64,000 bases of DNA from Anaerolineae bacterium (GTDB lineage: Bacteria > Chloroflexota > Anaerolineae > Aggregatilineales > Phototrophicaceae). A program made the position numbers and the translations under genes. The stretch spans positions 333,585-397,584 of the forward strand of contig JALHQT010000007.1 in assembly GCA_022841825.1 (NCBI GenBank), given 5' to 3'. The notes under the pieces were generated by a model. That model saw only the letters and a program-made list of their open reading frames with translations. It did no database searches and was not told the DNA's origin. This document shows, piece after piece, positions 7,953-16,918 of the stretch. Position 1 is the first letter of the stretch. Each line of letters opens with the position of its first letter.

Positions 7953-8046
7953 GGACGCCATGAATGGCGTCCCTGCATCCACGATCCTGTAGGGACGGCA
8001 TTCATGCCGTCCGTTTAACCCGGCTCTAGTTTAACCCGGCTCTAGT
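7953..8046. repeat. two short palindromic repeats and a 16-bp tandem duplication
   Basis: 7953-7973 is a palindrome around GGACGCCA...TGGCGTCC, and 7989-8012 is GTAGGGACGGCA followed by TTCATGCCGTCC. Both belong to the GTAGGG... family also seen near 26.2, 29.1, 55.4, 55.7 and 56.0 kb. Next to them a 16-base unit (TTAACCCGGCTCTAGT) is repeated in tandem at 8015-8030 and 8031-8046; the second copy contains the stop codon of the S1-domain gene. Confidence 0.75.
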
Positions 8047-9625
8047 TTCCCCAGTCGCGGTCGAGATACTCCGCCGAGTTCACGCGCTTGAGGCTTAAGC
8101 CCAAACGCCGTTCCTTGACATCAATCTTGACCACGCGAAGCGTCAGCTTGTCGTTCTCGTTGACGACTTCCCGCGGGGTGTTGACGCGCCGCTCGCTCAA
8201 CTCGGAGATGTGGATCAAGCCCTCGATCTCCGGCATATCGACCAACTGCACGAACGCGCCGAACTTGGTCAGCTTGGTGACGATGCCCTGAACGAGCTGC
8301 CCGACTTCGTAAGACACCGCGATGGTATCCCAGGGGTCGGGGCGCTGGCGCTTCATGCTCAAGCCGATGCGCTTGTGCTCTTTGTCGATGCTGATGACTT
8401 CGACCTTGACCTCTTCGCCCGGCTTGAGCGCGTCACGCGGGTGCGTGACATGCTGCCAGGAAATCTCGGTCAGATGCACCAGACCTTCGGCACCGCCAAT
8501 ATCGACGAACGCGCCGAAGTCTTCCAGCGAGACGACGCGCCCGGTGCGGACTTCGCCGACGGTGAGCTGGTTGACCAGCGCTTCCTTGCGCTTCTCGCGC
8601 GATTCGCGCGATGCCATACGCTCGGAAAGGATCAGGCGATTACGCTGACGATCCACTTCCATCACCTTGATGGTGATTGCCTCGTTGATCATCTTGCTGT
8701 AGTGTTCTTCCGGCGTCTCGTTTTCACCGGGACGGCGGCGGTCGCCGCTCAACTGGCTTTGGGGGATGAACCCACGCAGCCGACCGAAGCGCGCGATCAA
8801 ACCGCCCTTGTTGTAACCGGCGATGCGCGTCTCATACGGGTCCTGCGATTGACGGTATTCCTCCGCCTGCTTCCAATCGAGTTCTTCGAGCGCGCGGTTG
8901 ATCGAGACGATGACGCGACCATCCTTGTCGTGCGGATTGACGACGTAGACGGTCACCGGCTCGCCGACCTTGAGCGCCTCCAGGTTCTGACGGCTCATCT
9001 TCTCGATTTCGTGCGAGGTGATGATCCCCTCGACCCCTTCTTTGATCTGGGCAACGATCTGCACAGGCGAGGTCGAGACGATGGTCGCTTCGACCACATC
9101 GCCGCGCTTCAACCCAGAGGGTGAGACGGCGGGCGCGGCAGCCTCCACAGCAGACGGCGCAGCATCTCCTACGGGTTCGGCTGCGGCTTCTGATGTCGAG
9201 GGCGTCTCGTCGGTCACCTCGGCGGAGGGTTCCGGCGCGGCAGCGGGTTCGGCTGCGACGTCTGATGTTGAGGGCGGCTCATCGGTCACCTCGGCGAGGG
9301 GTTCCGGCACGGCACCAGGTTCCTCGCTTGCGTGCGCGGCGGCTGCCGGCGCGGGCGTGGACTCAGCAGGGCTGACCTCCGCAGGTGCGCTTTGGCTGGC
9401 GTCGTCGCCCTGCGCTTCCGCGATCACCTCAGGCTCTGGGGCTTCGGCGCTGGCGGCGGCGGTTGTAACGTGGTTCACGGATTCCGCCGATTCAGGGGCA
9501 CTTTCGACGGGCGCTGTCTCGCTTACAGCCTCGGCTGTAGGCGAAGTCGGCATCTGCTCTGCTGGTTCCACCGGGGCGTCCCCTACCTGCCCGGCATCAC
9601 TCAGCCCTGCTTTGTTGAGATCCAT
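8042..9625 (-). CDS. S1 RNA-binding domain protein (ribosomal protein S1-like)
   Basis: A 527-residue protein with four consecutive S1 (OB-fold) domains over about residues 165-520. Examples are GDVVEATIVSTSPVQIVAQI, the degenerate second domain IARFGRLRGFIPQSQL, VGEVRTGRVVSLEDFGAFVDI and VGQLVQGIVTKLTKFGAFVQL. The first 160 residues are an acidic, low-complexity tail rich in Ala, Pro, Glu and Ser, with a tandem repeat. Such proteins bind mRNA and help load it on the 30S subunit. Four domains is fewer than the six of E. coli S1, as in many Gram-positive and Chloroflexota forms. The start at 9625 follows a good promoter and GGGAGACAAGG. Confidence 0.88.
   Translation of the reverse strand: MDLNKAGLSDAGQVGDAPVEPAEQMPTSPTAEAVSETAPVESAPESAESVNHVTTAAASAEAPEPEVIAEAQGDDASQSAPAEVSPAESTPAPAAAAHASEEPGAVPEPLAEVTDEPPSTSDVAAEPAAAPEPSAEVTDETPSTSEAAAEPVGDAAPSAVEAAAPAVSPSGLKRGDVVEATIVSTSPVQIVAQIKEGVEGIITSHEIEKMSRQNLEALKVGEPVTVYVVNPHDKDGRVIVSINRALEELDWKQAEEYRQSQDPYETRIAGYNKGGLIARFGRLRGFIPQSQLSGDRRRPGENETPEEHYSKMINEAITIKVMEVDRQRNRLILSERMASRESREKRKEALVNQLTVGEVRTGRVVSLEDFGAFVDIGGAEGLVHLTEISWQHVTHPRDALKPGEEVKVEVISIDKEHKRIGLSMKRQRPDPWDTIAVSYEVGQLVQGIVTKLTKFGAFVQLVDMPEIEGLIHISELSERRVNTPREVVNENDKLTLRVVKIDVKERRLGLSLKRVNSAEYLDRDWGN
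9170..9330 (-). repeat. coding tandem repeat in the S1-protein tail
   Basis: Two near-identical units of about 24 codons encode AEVTDExPSTSxxAAEP with flanking PEP residues, visible at DNA level as TCGGTCACCTCGGCG recurring on the plus strand. The repeat sits in the acidic N-terminal tail and could expand or contract by recombination. Confidence 0.7.
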
Positions 9626-9662
9626 ACGACCTTGTCTCCCGAAAGGGTGGCTACGGCGCAGG

Positions 9663-9691
9663 ATTATACCGAGGGTGGTTAGTGCGCGCAA
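9663..9691 (-). promoter_or_regulatory. sigma-70 type promoter of the S1-domain gene
   Basis: On the minus strand TTGCGC (9686-9691) is 17 bases from a perfect TATAAT (9663-9668). A start near 9656 gives a leader of about 30 bases. The promoter lies in the 88-base gap after the kinase gene, so the S1-domain gene can be expressed separately. Confidence 0.6.
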
Positions 9692-9713
9692 ACACTCGAT
9701 ATGCGCAGGTATC

Positions 9714-12700
9714 CTAGCTGACCCGATCTGCTTCCAGCGCAGCACCAATTCGCCGGAAGATCTCGCGGGCTTCCTGCCGCAGCGTTTCCGCGCGTTCGGC
9801 GCTGCCCTGCGCGGCTTCGTAGCGCGCCCAGGCGGTGAGCGTGCGCGCGCGCTCACCTTCCATCTTGCTTTCTTCGCTGATGCGCAGGCTTTCGCCGTAC
9901 GCGCCGGGCGCGTCCCACGTCCTGCCATCCAGATCGACCGAGATCCCCATGCGGGCGATGACCTCGCCCAGCGCGCGCCAGCCTGCCGAAAGAAACTCCG
10001 GCGACTCCACCTCTTTTGCCAGCGCCAGCGATTTGAGCGCAGATTGCAGGGCGGAGCCTGGCTTGAAGAGCGCGAGCTGCGTTTCTGCCAGGAAGCGGTG
10101 CGTCTCGGCAAGCTGCCCGAAGCCGACCGACTTCGCCATCTCGATCACCTGCGTCAGGTGGGTTTCCGCCGCTTTCAGATCGCCCAGGTGCAGGCACGCG
10201 CCGCCCAGGTTGCTCAGGTAGAGCATTTCCGCATCGCGCAGCCCGATCTCACGCGCGATGCGCAGCGCCTCCTGGTAGCCGTCGAACGCCGCGCGGAAAT
10301 CGCCACGCGCATCCGCGACCGCCCCCACGTTGCTGATGAGCGCCATCGCCTGGCTGCGGTCACCCAGATCCTGCTGGATTTCCGAGGCACGGGCGAAGTG
10401 CTGCCCTGCCTGCTCGTAATTTCCCAGCGTGTACTGAATGCCACCCATCATGTTCAGGCACTGCGCCATCAGCGGGCGATGGTTGAGCGGCGTGCAGATC
10501 GTCAGCACCTCATCGGCAATCGCCAGCGCCGCGTCAAATTCGCCCGTGCGGAAGGCGTTCCAGCCTTTGACGAAGATCGACTGCGCGATCTTCAGGCGCA
10601 GGTCATGGGCACGGGCGATCTTTTCGGCTGCGCCAGCGCTTTCGGTCGCACCATGAAAGTCGCCCTGATAGATCAGCGCGGTGCTGATGCCGAGGTGCGC
10701 CTGCGCCTGCCCCATCGCGTCGCCTGCCTGTTCAGCGCTGGCAGCCATCCGCCTGAAGATGGTGATGGCGTCGTCATATTCCGCCTGCCAGTTCAGCATC
10801 GTCCCCAGCCCATCGAGAACCTGCAAGCGGCTTTCGCTCACCTCCGCGCTGGCAGGCGCGTGTTCCAGAGCGGCGCGATAATAACTGATGGCTGCCTGTG
10901 GTGCGTAGGACGCCTGCGCGTGTTTGCCCGCGCGTTCCAGCCAGGGCACCGCGGCGAGCAGATCGCCCGCTTCTTCGTAATGATCCGCGATGAGCGCGGC
11001 GTACTCAGTCAGTTCGTCAGCGTGCAGCACTTGCAGGCTCTCCGCCACCTGGCGATGGAGCGCCCGACGTTCGTCGTCGGTCAGCCCGACGAGGATGCCC
11101 TCGCGCAGCTTGTCGTGCGCGAACTGCCAGCGCTCGTTGTGAACGTCCAGCACGGCGGCGTTGGTGCAGGCGGTCAGCCACTCATCCCACTGCGCATCGG
11201 TCGTGGCGGGACTCAGCGCCGCCAGCAGCTTGAGGTCGAGCTGGCGTCCGGCGGTCGCCGCCAGGCGCAGCAGCGCGCGGTCGCCATCGCCGACCCGACT
11301 CAGGCGGCGCTGGATGACCTGCTGAATGCCACCCGCAAAGACATGATCCGGCAGCGCGGCGCTCCCGACCTTGCCCAGGCTGCCTGCTTCTTCCGCCAGC
11401 GCGCGCATGACTTCGACCAGGAAGAAGACATTGCCCTCGGTCTCTTTCTTGAGCAGCGCGATTAGTTGGGGCTGCTTGCCTTGTTCGCCGAGCATCGAGG
11501 TCGTCAACTGGACGATGCCCTCATCGCCGAGACGTTCCAGTTGGATGACCTGCGCGCCGGGGAGTTCGTCCGGCAGTGCGGGACGCTCGTCGTTGCGGTA
11601 GTCGCCCAGGATCAGCAGCGGGAGCGTTTCCGTGAGGGGGATGAGGATACGCAGGACATCCAGGCTCTCGACCATCCATTGCAGGTCTTCCAGGATCAGC
11701 ACGACGGGCTGCTTCTGGTCGCGGAACAGATCGACTATCGCCTGCAAGAGGCGCTGCTGCCCCGCCGCGCCATCCAACTGCGGGATGGGCGGCACGCTGC
11801 GCCCCAGCAGCTCGCCAATATCGGGGATGACCTGTTCGAGGACGCCCACCTCAAAGTCCTTCAGGTCGCTGGAGAGCGCGAGACGACGCAGCGGCTGCCG
11901 CCAGGCATGATATGCCAAGCCGCCTTCCAGCACGCCCTGTCCTTGCAGCACCTGCGCGCCCTTGACCAGCGCGAGCGTGCGGATTTCGCTCAACAGGCGC
12001 GACTTGCCCGCGCCGCTTTCGCCGCCGATCAGCCAGGTGCTGCCGCGCCCCGCCAGCGCGCCGGACAGCGCGTCCTTCAGGCGGGCGAGTTCGCTCTCGC
12101 GCCCGATGAACTGCGCCGCTTTGAGGAAGCTTTCGCGGATGGCGATGCTTTCCGGCGGCGCGGGCTGGTCAATCGCGGCGCTCAGGGCGGCGATGACCTC
12201 ATGAGCGGTCTGGTAGCGGTCGTCCGGGTTTTTGGCGAGCAGCCGCGCGATGATGAACGGCAGGTCGGACGGCGACTCCAGTTGCAGCAGAGTGACCGGC
12301 TTCTGCAGGATGTCATTCATCAACAGCGCCAGGCTCTCCTTATTGAAAGGATGCCGCCCTGCGAACAGCTCGTATGCCATCATGCCGATGGCGTAAAGAT
12401 CCACGCGCTCGGTGATATCGCCGCCGAGCAGCACCTCCGGTGCCATGTAGGCAAAGGTGCCGGAGATCGTGTCATCGTCCTGGCGTGTATCGCGCAGCAG
12501 CGCCAAGCCGAAATCGAGGATTTTGACCTCATTCTCGGTCGTGACGAGGATGTTTTCCGGCTTCAGGTCGCGGTGGATGATGCCGCGCCGATGCGTATAC
12601 GCCAGCGCCTCCAGCGCCTGGATCAGCAGCCCGACGCGCTCATGCAGTGTGGCATCCCTGGCGGCAGCGAGGAAGTAGCGCGGCTTTTCCAGCAGCGTCA

Positions 12701-12992
12701 TGGTGAAGTACGGGTTTCGCTCGGCGTCAAAGCCGTAATCCAGCACGCTGATGATGTGGGGGTGATGGAGCGAGGCGAGCATCTGGAACTCATTCGCCAG
12801 CGCCATCCGCGTCTGTGTGTAGCCAGCTTCGGTCCCAGGATCAGCTTTGCCCAGGTTGAGCACACGTTTAAGGGCGACCGTCTGGCGGTTCAGGTGGTCA
12901 AAAGCGCGGTAGACGACGCCCATCCCGCCCTCGCCAAGCTGCGTGATCAATTGGTAGCGATTGCTGATGATCGGATGTTCGTGAGGTGTCAT
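9714..12992 (-). CDS. Ser/Thr protein kinase fused to AAA-type ATPase and TPR repeats
   Basis: A 1092-residue multidomain cytoplasmic protein. Residues about 13-275 are a Hanks-type kinase: LGEGGMGVVY loop, catalytic lysine K42 in VALKRV, HRDLKPEN catalytic loop and DFGLA. It is followed by a predicted ATPase with Walker A GGESGAGKSRLL and the Walker B-like stretch VVLILEDLQW. The C-terminal third is a run of TPR repeats. This design is typical of large signalling kinases of filamentous bacteria that couple phosphorylation to protein-complex assembly. The ATG at 12992 is chosen because the upstream extension is unsupported. Substrate and signal are unknown. It is divergent from a small exported protein. 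Confidence 0.9.
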   Translation of the reverse strand: MTPHEHPIISNRYQLITQLGEGGMGVVYRAFDHLNRQTVALKRVLNLGKADPGTEAGYTQTRMALANEFQMLASLHHPHIISVLDYGFDAERNPYFTMTLLEKPRYFLAAARDATLHERVGLLIQALEALAYTHRRGIIHRDLKPENILVTTENEVKILDFGLALLRDTRQDDDTISGTFAYMAPEVLLGGDITERVDLYAIGMMAYELFAGRHPFNKESLALLMNDILQKPVTLLQLESPSDLPFIIARLLAKNPDDRYQTAHEVIAALSAAIDQPAPPESIAIRESFLKAAQFIGRESELARLKDALSGALAGRGSTWLIGGESGAGKSRLLSEIRTLALVKGAQVLQGQGVLEGGLAYHAWRQPLRRLALSSDLKDFEVGVLEQVIPDIGELLGRSVPPIPQLDGAAGQQRLLQAIVDLFRDQKQPVVLILEDLQWMVESLDVLRILIPLTETLPLLILGDYRNDERPALPDELPGAQVIQLERLGDEGIVQLTTSMLGEQGKQPQLIALLKKETEGNVFFLVEVMRALAEEAGSLGKVGSAALPDHVFAGGIQQVIQRRLSRVGDGDRALLRLAATAGRQLDLKLLAALSPATTDAQWDEWLTACTNAAVLDVHNERWQFAHDKLREGILVGLTDDERRALHRQVAESLQVLHADELTEYAALIADHYEEAGDLLAAVPWLERAGKHAQASYAPQAAISYYRAALEHAPASAEVSESRLQVLDGLGTMLNWQAEYDDAITIFRRMAASAEQAGDAMGQAQAHLGISTALIYQGDFHGATESAGAAEKIARAHDLRLKIAQSIFVKGWNAFRTGEFDAALAIADEVLTICTPLNHRPLMAQCLNMMGGIQYTLGNYEQAGQHFARASEIQQDLGDRSQAMALISNVGAVADARGDFRAAFDGYQEALRIAREIGLRDAEMLYLSNLGGACLHLGDLKAAETHLTQVIEMAKSVGFGQLAETHRFLAETQLALFKPGSALQSALKSLALAKEVESPEFLSAGWRALGEVIARMGISVDLDGRTWDAPGAYGESLRISEESKMEGERARTLTAWARYEAAQGSAERAETLRQEAREIFRRIGAALEADRVS

Positions 12993-13073
12993 GGGCAAAA
13001 ATCCAACCGGCAAGAAAAATATCTACGCAGTATACGGCAAATCTGCGCCGCTTCCCCACTCACACCGTTAGAA

Positions 13074-13094
13074 ATTCGTCGAATTCGTACGAAT
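13074..13094. promoter_or_regulatory. ATTCGT repeats and 12-bp palindrome in a divergent promoter region
   Basis: ATTCGT occurs at 13074-13079 and 13083-13088, the second continuing into ACGAAT to make the perfect palindrome ATTCGTACGAAT. It lies about 80-95 bases from both the kinase start and the exported-protein start, so it could be a shared operator. No regulator is known. Confidence 0.3.
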
Positions 13095-13187
13095 CCTCAA
13101 ACATTACGGTCGCTGTAAGGCGATTGTAACGTGAGGGGGACTAGAACTACGCTTGGGATTACTCTCTTAAATGAGGAGTGGGGGAAG

Positions 13188-13724
13188 ATGCAAAAGAGAC
13201 TGCTTACGATTCTGGTCGCTGTGTTGATTCTGGTCGCAACCGTGATGCCCGTTTATGCGGCGATCAGCGGGGTCTTCAGCTTTGGGCGCGGCTCATTCAT
13301 CCTGAGCGGCGTCATTCGCGGGTTGGGCAACACCGACAATAACGAAACGGTCACCGTGCTGACCGCACGAGCCATTGTGTATGCCGAGTGCGTCAATCGG
13401 GGCGGCAATGTCGCGCCGGGACGCAATCCGCTGCGCCTGAGCGTCACGCTGACTTCTGCGCCGCTCCAGGCGGACAGCAACGGCAACGCCGACGTCTACA
13501 TTCGTATCCCAGATCCGTCGCTCATTTCGCCGACGCCGATCAGTCCGTCGCCGAAAGAAGCGGGCTGCCCGAATGGCAACTGGACGGTACGCGGCATTCT
13601 CCCGGCATCGGCGCGCTGGCAATCCGCCCAGGTCGTCGTGCTGCGGAATGGCGAATCGGAACTCGCCGAGAACTTCGCCTGCTCGGATAACGGGACGACG
13701 CTCACCTGCTTCCCTGCTGGGTAA
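13188..13724 (+). CDS. exported hypothetical protein
   Basis: A 178-residue protein with a clear Sec signal peptide (MQKRLLTILVAVLILVATVMPVYA, cleavage likely after residue 24). The mature part is short, without a known domain, and contains four cysteines that could form two disulphides plus a Pro/Ser linker (ISPTPISPSPKEAG). The start is chosen at the ATG after GGGGGAAG. It is divergent from the giant kinase and followed by a strong hairpin. Confidence 0.75.
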   Translation: MQKRLLTILVAVLILVATVMPVYAAISGVFSFGRGSFILSGVIRGLGNTDNNETVTVLTARAIVYAECVNRGGNVAPGRNPLRLSVTLTSAPLQADSNGNADVYIRIPDPSLISPTPISPSPKEAGCPNGNWTVRGILPASARWQSAQVVVLRNGESELAENFACSDNGTTLTCFPAG

Positions 13725-13739
13725 AGCTGCGTCCGCGTA

Positions 13740-13763
13740 GACAAGGGGCTTAAGCCCCTTGTC
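13740..13763. terminator. bidirectional terminator hairpin
   Basis: A perfect 24-base palindrome built on CAAGGGGC...GCCCCTTG. It lies between the convergent exported-protein and DUF1667 genes, where it can terminate both. Confidence 0.6.
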
Positions 13764-13793
13764 CTCAGTTCAAACGCTCAATTGTGAGATGGC

Positions 13794-14174
13794 TCACACG
13801 CCATCTCCTTCAGACATATCCCGCGTGGCGACGACATCGACGCCAAGCCCTCGAATGTTGCCGACGACTACATCGCCCAGGCGGATGGGCGCGCGCATCA
13901 CCACGCTCCGCAGCGCGGCATAGACGGCGCGCTCGTGCTCTTTTGGCACCGCCGCCGTCGTCTTGACGGGCAGTCGTGCCCAGCGTCCATTCGTGATGGC
14001 GACCGTCGTGGTGACCATGCGGCGCGGGTCGGTGTGTTCCTGGAGCGCGTACTCCTCGCCGCGCTTGCAGGAGAACCCACGCACGGCGACGATCTGGGCG
14101 TCCTCTTCTTCGACTTCCAGGCGGCAGCCGAGGGGACAGCCAATACACAGGTAGGTGGTGATCGTGCTGGTCAT
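13794..14174 (-). CDS. DUF1667 protein
   Basis: A 126-residue protein of family DUF1667. It has four N-terminal cysteines in CIGCPLGC and FSCKRG that probably bind an iron-sulphur cluster or zinc. DUF1667 genes commonly sit next to a GlpA-like dehydrogenase and a FAD/NAD oxidoreductase, as here, and probably form a complex with them. Its ATG overlaps the TGA of the preceding gene (ATGA), which implies translational coupling. The protein is the third subunit of the operon. Confidence 0.88.
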   Translation of the reverse strand: MTSTITTYLCIGCPLGCRLEVEEEDAQIVAVRGFSCKRGEEYALQEHTDPRRMVTTTVAITNGRWARLPVKTTAAVPKEHERAVYAALRSVVMRAPIRLGDVVVGNIRGLGVDVVATRDMSEGDGV

Positions 14175-15463
14175 GCTGCCTCCTCATCTCCGCGCGCGCC
14201 CTGGCGTGGGAGGATGTCGATGCGCAGCGCGCCACCAGGGAAGCGCGCCAGGAAGCGCGGCGTCAGTCGAACGGTCACCGTCTCCGCTGGAAAGACATAG
14301 CGCAGCTTCTTCTCGTAGATCTCGCCGAAGCGTATCGCGCATTTGTCGAGCGCCCTCCGCACGCGCAGATAGACCGTGTGCTCTCGGTCGGTCGAGATTG
14401 TGTGTGGGACACACGAGACGACATTCTCGCCGGGGATCATGCGCACGTTATCGACGGGCGGGCGCCGCCCAAACAGGCTGTCTCCCGCGCTGTGCCCCGC
14501 CAGCAGCGACTCCTGCGTCACGAAATCGACCAGATCATGAATATGCACGCCGTTGCCGCAGGCATAAATGCCGTCCTGCGAGGTTTCCATCGTGCTGCTG
14601 ACCAGGGGTCCCCCGGTCACCGTGTCCATCCGCAGGCGTAATCCGTCCGCCAGTTCGCGCTCCGGGATCAACCCGATGGCGAGCAGCAGCGTGTCGCAGG
14701 GGATCTGCGCTGCCTGCGCCATGATCGGAACGCGCTGATCATCGACCGGCGCGACCGTTACGCTCTCCAGGCGGTCACGTCCGTGCACTTCGACGACGGT
14801 CGTCGAGAGATGGAGTGGGATGTCGAAATCGTGCAGGCAGTGAACGATATTGCGGTTCAGCCCGTTGGGGTGCGGCATGATCTCGTAGACGCCGACGACC
14901 TCGACGCCTTCCAGCGCCAACCGCCGCGCCATGATCAGCCCGATGTCTCCGGAACCGAGGATAACCGCACGTGTCCCCGGCAGACAGCCAAGCATATTGA
15001 CGAAGCGCTGCGCCACCCCGGCGGTGTAAATGCCCGACGGGCGCGTGCCTGGCAGGCGGATTGCGCCGCGTGTGCGTTCGCGCGCACCGGTCGCCAGGAC
15101 GACCGCGCCCGCCGAGATGACGCGAACGCCCTCATGGGCGGACATCAGCTTGAGCGTCTTATCCGACCGCGCGACATCCACGAACGTATCCGTGATGATG
15201 TCGATACCATGTGCCTCGACCTGGGCGAGGAAGCGCTGGGCATACTCCGGTCCCGTCAGCTCTTCGCCGAAGTGGTGCATCCCGAAACCCTGATGGATGC
15301 ACTGCTGAAGGATGCCGCCCGCCTCACGTTCGCGGTCGATGATCAGCACGTGCGCCGCGCCCGCTTCAGACGCGCCAATCGCCGCCGCCATGCCCGCTGG
15401 ACCCGCACCCGTCACCACGACATCATACTGCTGGCGCAAATGATGCGGTTTATCGCTGATCAT
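14171..15463 (-). CDS. FAD/NAD(P)-dependent oxidoreductase (GlpB-like partner)
   Basis: A 430-residue pyridine nucleotide-disulphide oxidoreductase-type flavoprotein. It has an FAD loop at the N-terminus ([21 protein letters not shown]), a central NAD loop ([21 protein letters not shown]) and [15 protein letters not shown] near the C-terminus. It probably moves electrons from the dehydrogenase encoded just upstream to NAD(P) or quinone. The ATG at 15463 follows CCGGAGGAGCC and overlaps the previous stop by ATGA; it also overlaps the next gene by 4 bases. The three genes form a tightly coupled unit. Confidence 0.85.
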   Translation of the reverse strand: MISDKPHHLRQQYDVVVTGAGPAGMAAAIGASEAGAAHVLIIDREREAGGILQQCIHQGFGMHHFGEELTGPEYAQRFLAQVEAHGIDIITDTFVDVARSDKTLKLMSAHEGVRVISAGAVVLATGARERTRGAIRLPGTRPSGIYTAGVAQRFVNMLGCLPGTRAVILGSGDIGLIMARRLALEGVEVVGVYEIMPHPNGLNRNIVHCLHDFDIPLHLSTTVVEVHGRDRLESVTVAPVDDQRVPIMAQAAQIPCDTLLLAIGLIPERELADGLRLRMDTVTGGPLVSSTMETSQDGIYACGNGVHIHDLVDFVTQESLLAGHSAGDSLFGRRPPVDNVRMIPGENVVSCVPHTISTDREHTVYLRVRRALDKCAIRFGEIYEKKLRYVFPAETVTVRLTPRFLARFPGGALRIDILPRQGARGDEEAA

Positions 15464-16893
15464 GATGGCTCCTCCGGGCGCGCGCAGACCAGCCACGAAC
15501 CGCCGCCGCGCTTCGTCAGCGTGTGCAAAGGTGTTTGCCGTTCCTGCGCCAGAAGCGCCATGCAGCGCCACGCGCAGAACGCGCCCTGGCAGCGCCCCAT
15601 CCCGGCGCGCGTGCGAAACTTAATGCCATCCAGCGTATTCCCGCCCGCGCGGATGGCGTCGATGATCTCGCGCTCGCTGATGCCTTCGCAGCGGCAGATG
15701 ATGTGGCTGTAACGCGCGTCCTGCGCGCTCAGACGCGCCTGCTCCTCGGTCGTCAGCCCGGCGAAGCGCGCACGAACGGCGGGGAGCGAGACAAACGTCG
15801 TCTTCGGGCGCAGCGCCAAGCCCTCATCGCGCAGGATGGCACAAACACGCTCGGCGATGGCGGGCGCTGCGGTCAGCCCCGGCGATTGAATGCCCGCGAC
15901 ATTGACGAACCCATGCGCCACCGTCGTGCCGATGATGAAGTCGTCGCCATCCGCGATGGCGCGCAAGCCCGCGAATTCGGCGATACAGTCGCGCATCTGG
16001 ATGCCGGGTACCAGGCGCTGTGCCCCGGCGAAGACTTCGCTCCCCCCTTCCATCGTCGTGGTCACCTCGTCCTTCGCCGTCACCTCCTGCGCGGACGGTC
16101 CGATCATGATCGTGCCGTCAAGCGTCGGGATGACGAGGATACCTTTCGAGATCGGCGTCGGGCAGGGAAAGATGATGTGGCGGACGATGCCCTCCAGGCG
16201 TTTATCAAGCAGCAGTTCTTCGCCCTTACGCGGATGGATATCGAACGTTCCGACACCCGCCATCGCCGCGACCTCGTCCGCGTACAGCCCGGCGGCGTTG
16301 AGGACAAAATCCGCCTCGAAATCGCCACCCTGCGTCTGCACAACCCAGGAATCCTGTACGGCGGCGATCCCCGTGACCGCGTGATCGAGCGCGACGCGCA
16401 GCCCGTTCGCCCGCGCATGGTCGAACAGCGCGAAGCAGGCTTCGTAGGGGTTGATGACGGCGGTGGTTGGGGCGTAGAGCGCGGCGACCATGTCCTCAGT
16501 GATGCTCGGCGTGTCGTCGCGCACCTGCTGGCGATCCCAAAGGGTGAGACCTGGCACGCCGCGCGCATCGCCCTGCCGTTTGTACTCTTCCAGCACCGGG
16601 ACATCGGCGTCGCTCAGTGCCAGCATCAGCTCCCCGACCTGCCGGAAGCCGATGCCGAGGTCACGGCAGAGCAGCAGCCATTGACGGTTGCCCGCCCATT
16701 CCAGGTCGCCGCGCAGCGTGCCCGCGCGGCTGTGATGCCCGCCGTGAATAACGCCGCTGTTCGCCTTGCTGGTGCCGAAGCCGACATCGCAGGCTTTTTC
16801 GATCAGGAGCGTATTGAGTTGATAGCGCGTCAGCGCGTAGGCGAGGGCGCATCCAACCACGCCGCCGCCGACAATGGCGACGTCGTAACGCAT
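15460..16893 (-). CDS. glpA: glycerol-3-phosphate dehydrogenase-like FAD oxidoreductase
   Basis: A 477-residue flavoprotein of the DAO/GlpA family, which oxidises glycerol 3-phosphate to dihydroxyacetone phosphate. The FAD loop is [20 protein letters not shown], followed by [14 protein letters not shown], the usual flavin contact. The C-terminus carries a BFD-like [2Fe-2S] domain with cysteines in [10 protein letters not shown] and GRCQGAFC. The partners GlpB-like and DUF1667 follow with 4-base overlaps, as in anaerobic glycerol-3-phosphate dehydrogenase operons. A 2-hydroxyglutarate-oxidase-type substrate is the main alternative. It starts 25 bases after the PEP synthase stop. Confidence 0.82.
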   Translation of the reverse strand: MRYDVAIVGGGVVGCALAYALTRYQLNTLLIEKACDVGFGTSKANSGVIHGGHHSRAGTLRGDLEWAGNRQWLLLCRDLGIGFRQVGELMLALSDADVPVLEEYKRQGDARGVPGLTLWDRQQVRDDTPSITEDMVAALYAPTTAVINPYEACFALFDHARANGLRVALDHAVTGIAAVQDSWVVQTQGGDFEADFVLNAAGLYADEVAAMAGVGTFDIHPRKGEELLLDKRLEGIVRHIIFPCPTPISKGILVIPTLDGTIMIGPSAQEVTAKDEVTTTMEGGSEVFAGAQRLVPGIQMRDCIAEFAGLRAIADGDDFIIGTTVAHGFVNVAGIQSPGLTAAPAIAERVCAILRDEGLALRPKTTFVSLPAVRARFAGLTTEEQARLSAQDARYSHIICRCEGISEREIIDAIRAGGNTLDGIKFRTRAGMGRCQGAFCAWRCMALLAQERQTPLHTLTKRGGGSWLVCARPEEPS

Positions 16894-16918
16894 GATGACT
16901 TGCCTTTCGCCGTCTGCT

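Noticed and set aside
9018..11465. 815-codon open frame on the plus strand
   Set aside because: It is antisense to the S1-domain and kinase genes, which have clear domains; its translation is low complexity at the start and has no recognisable domain. Long antisense frames are expected in GC-rich DNA.
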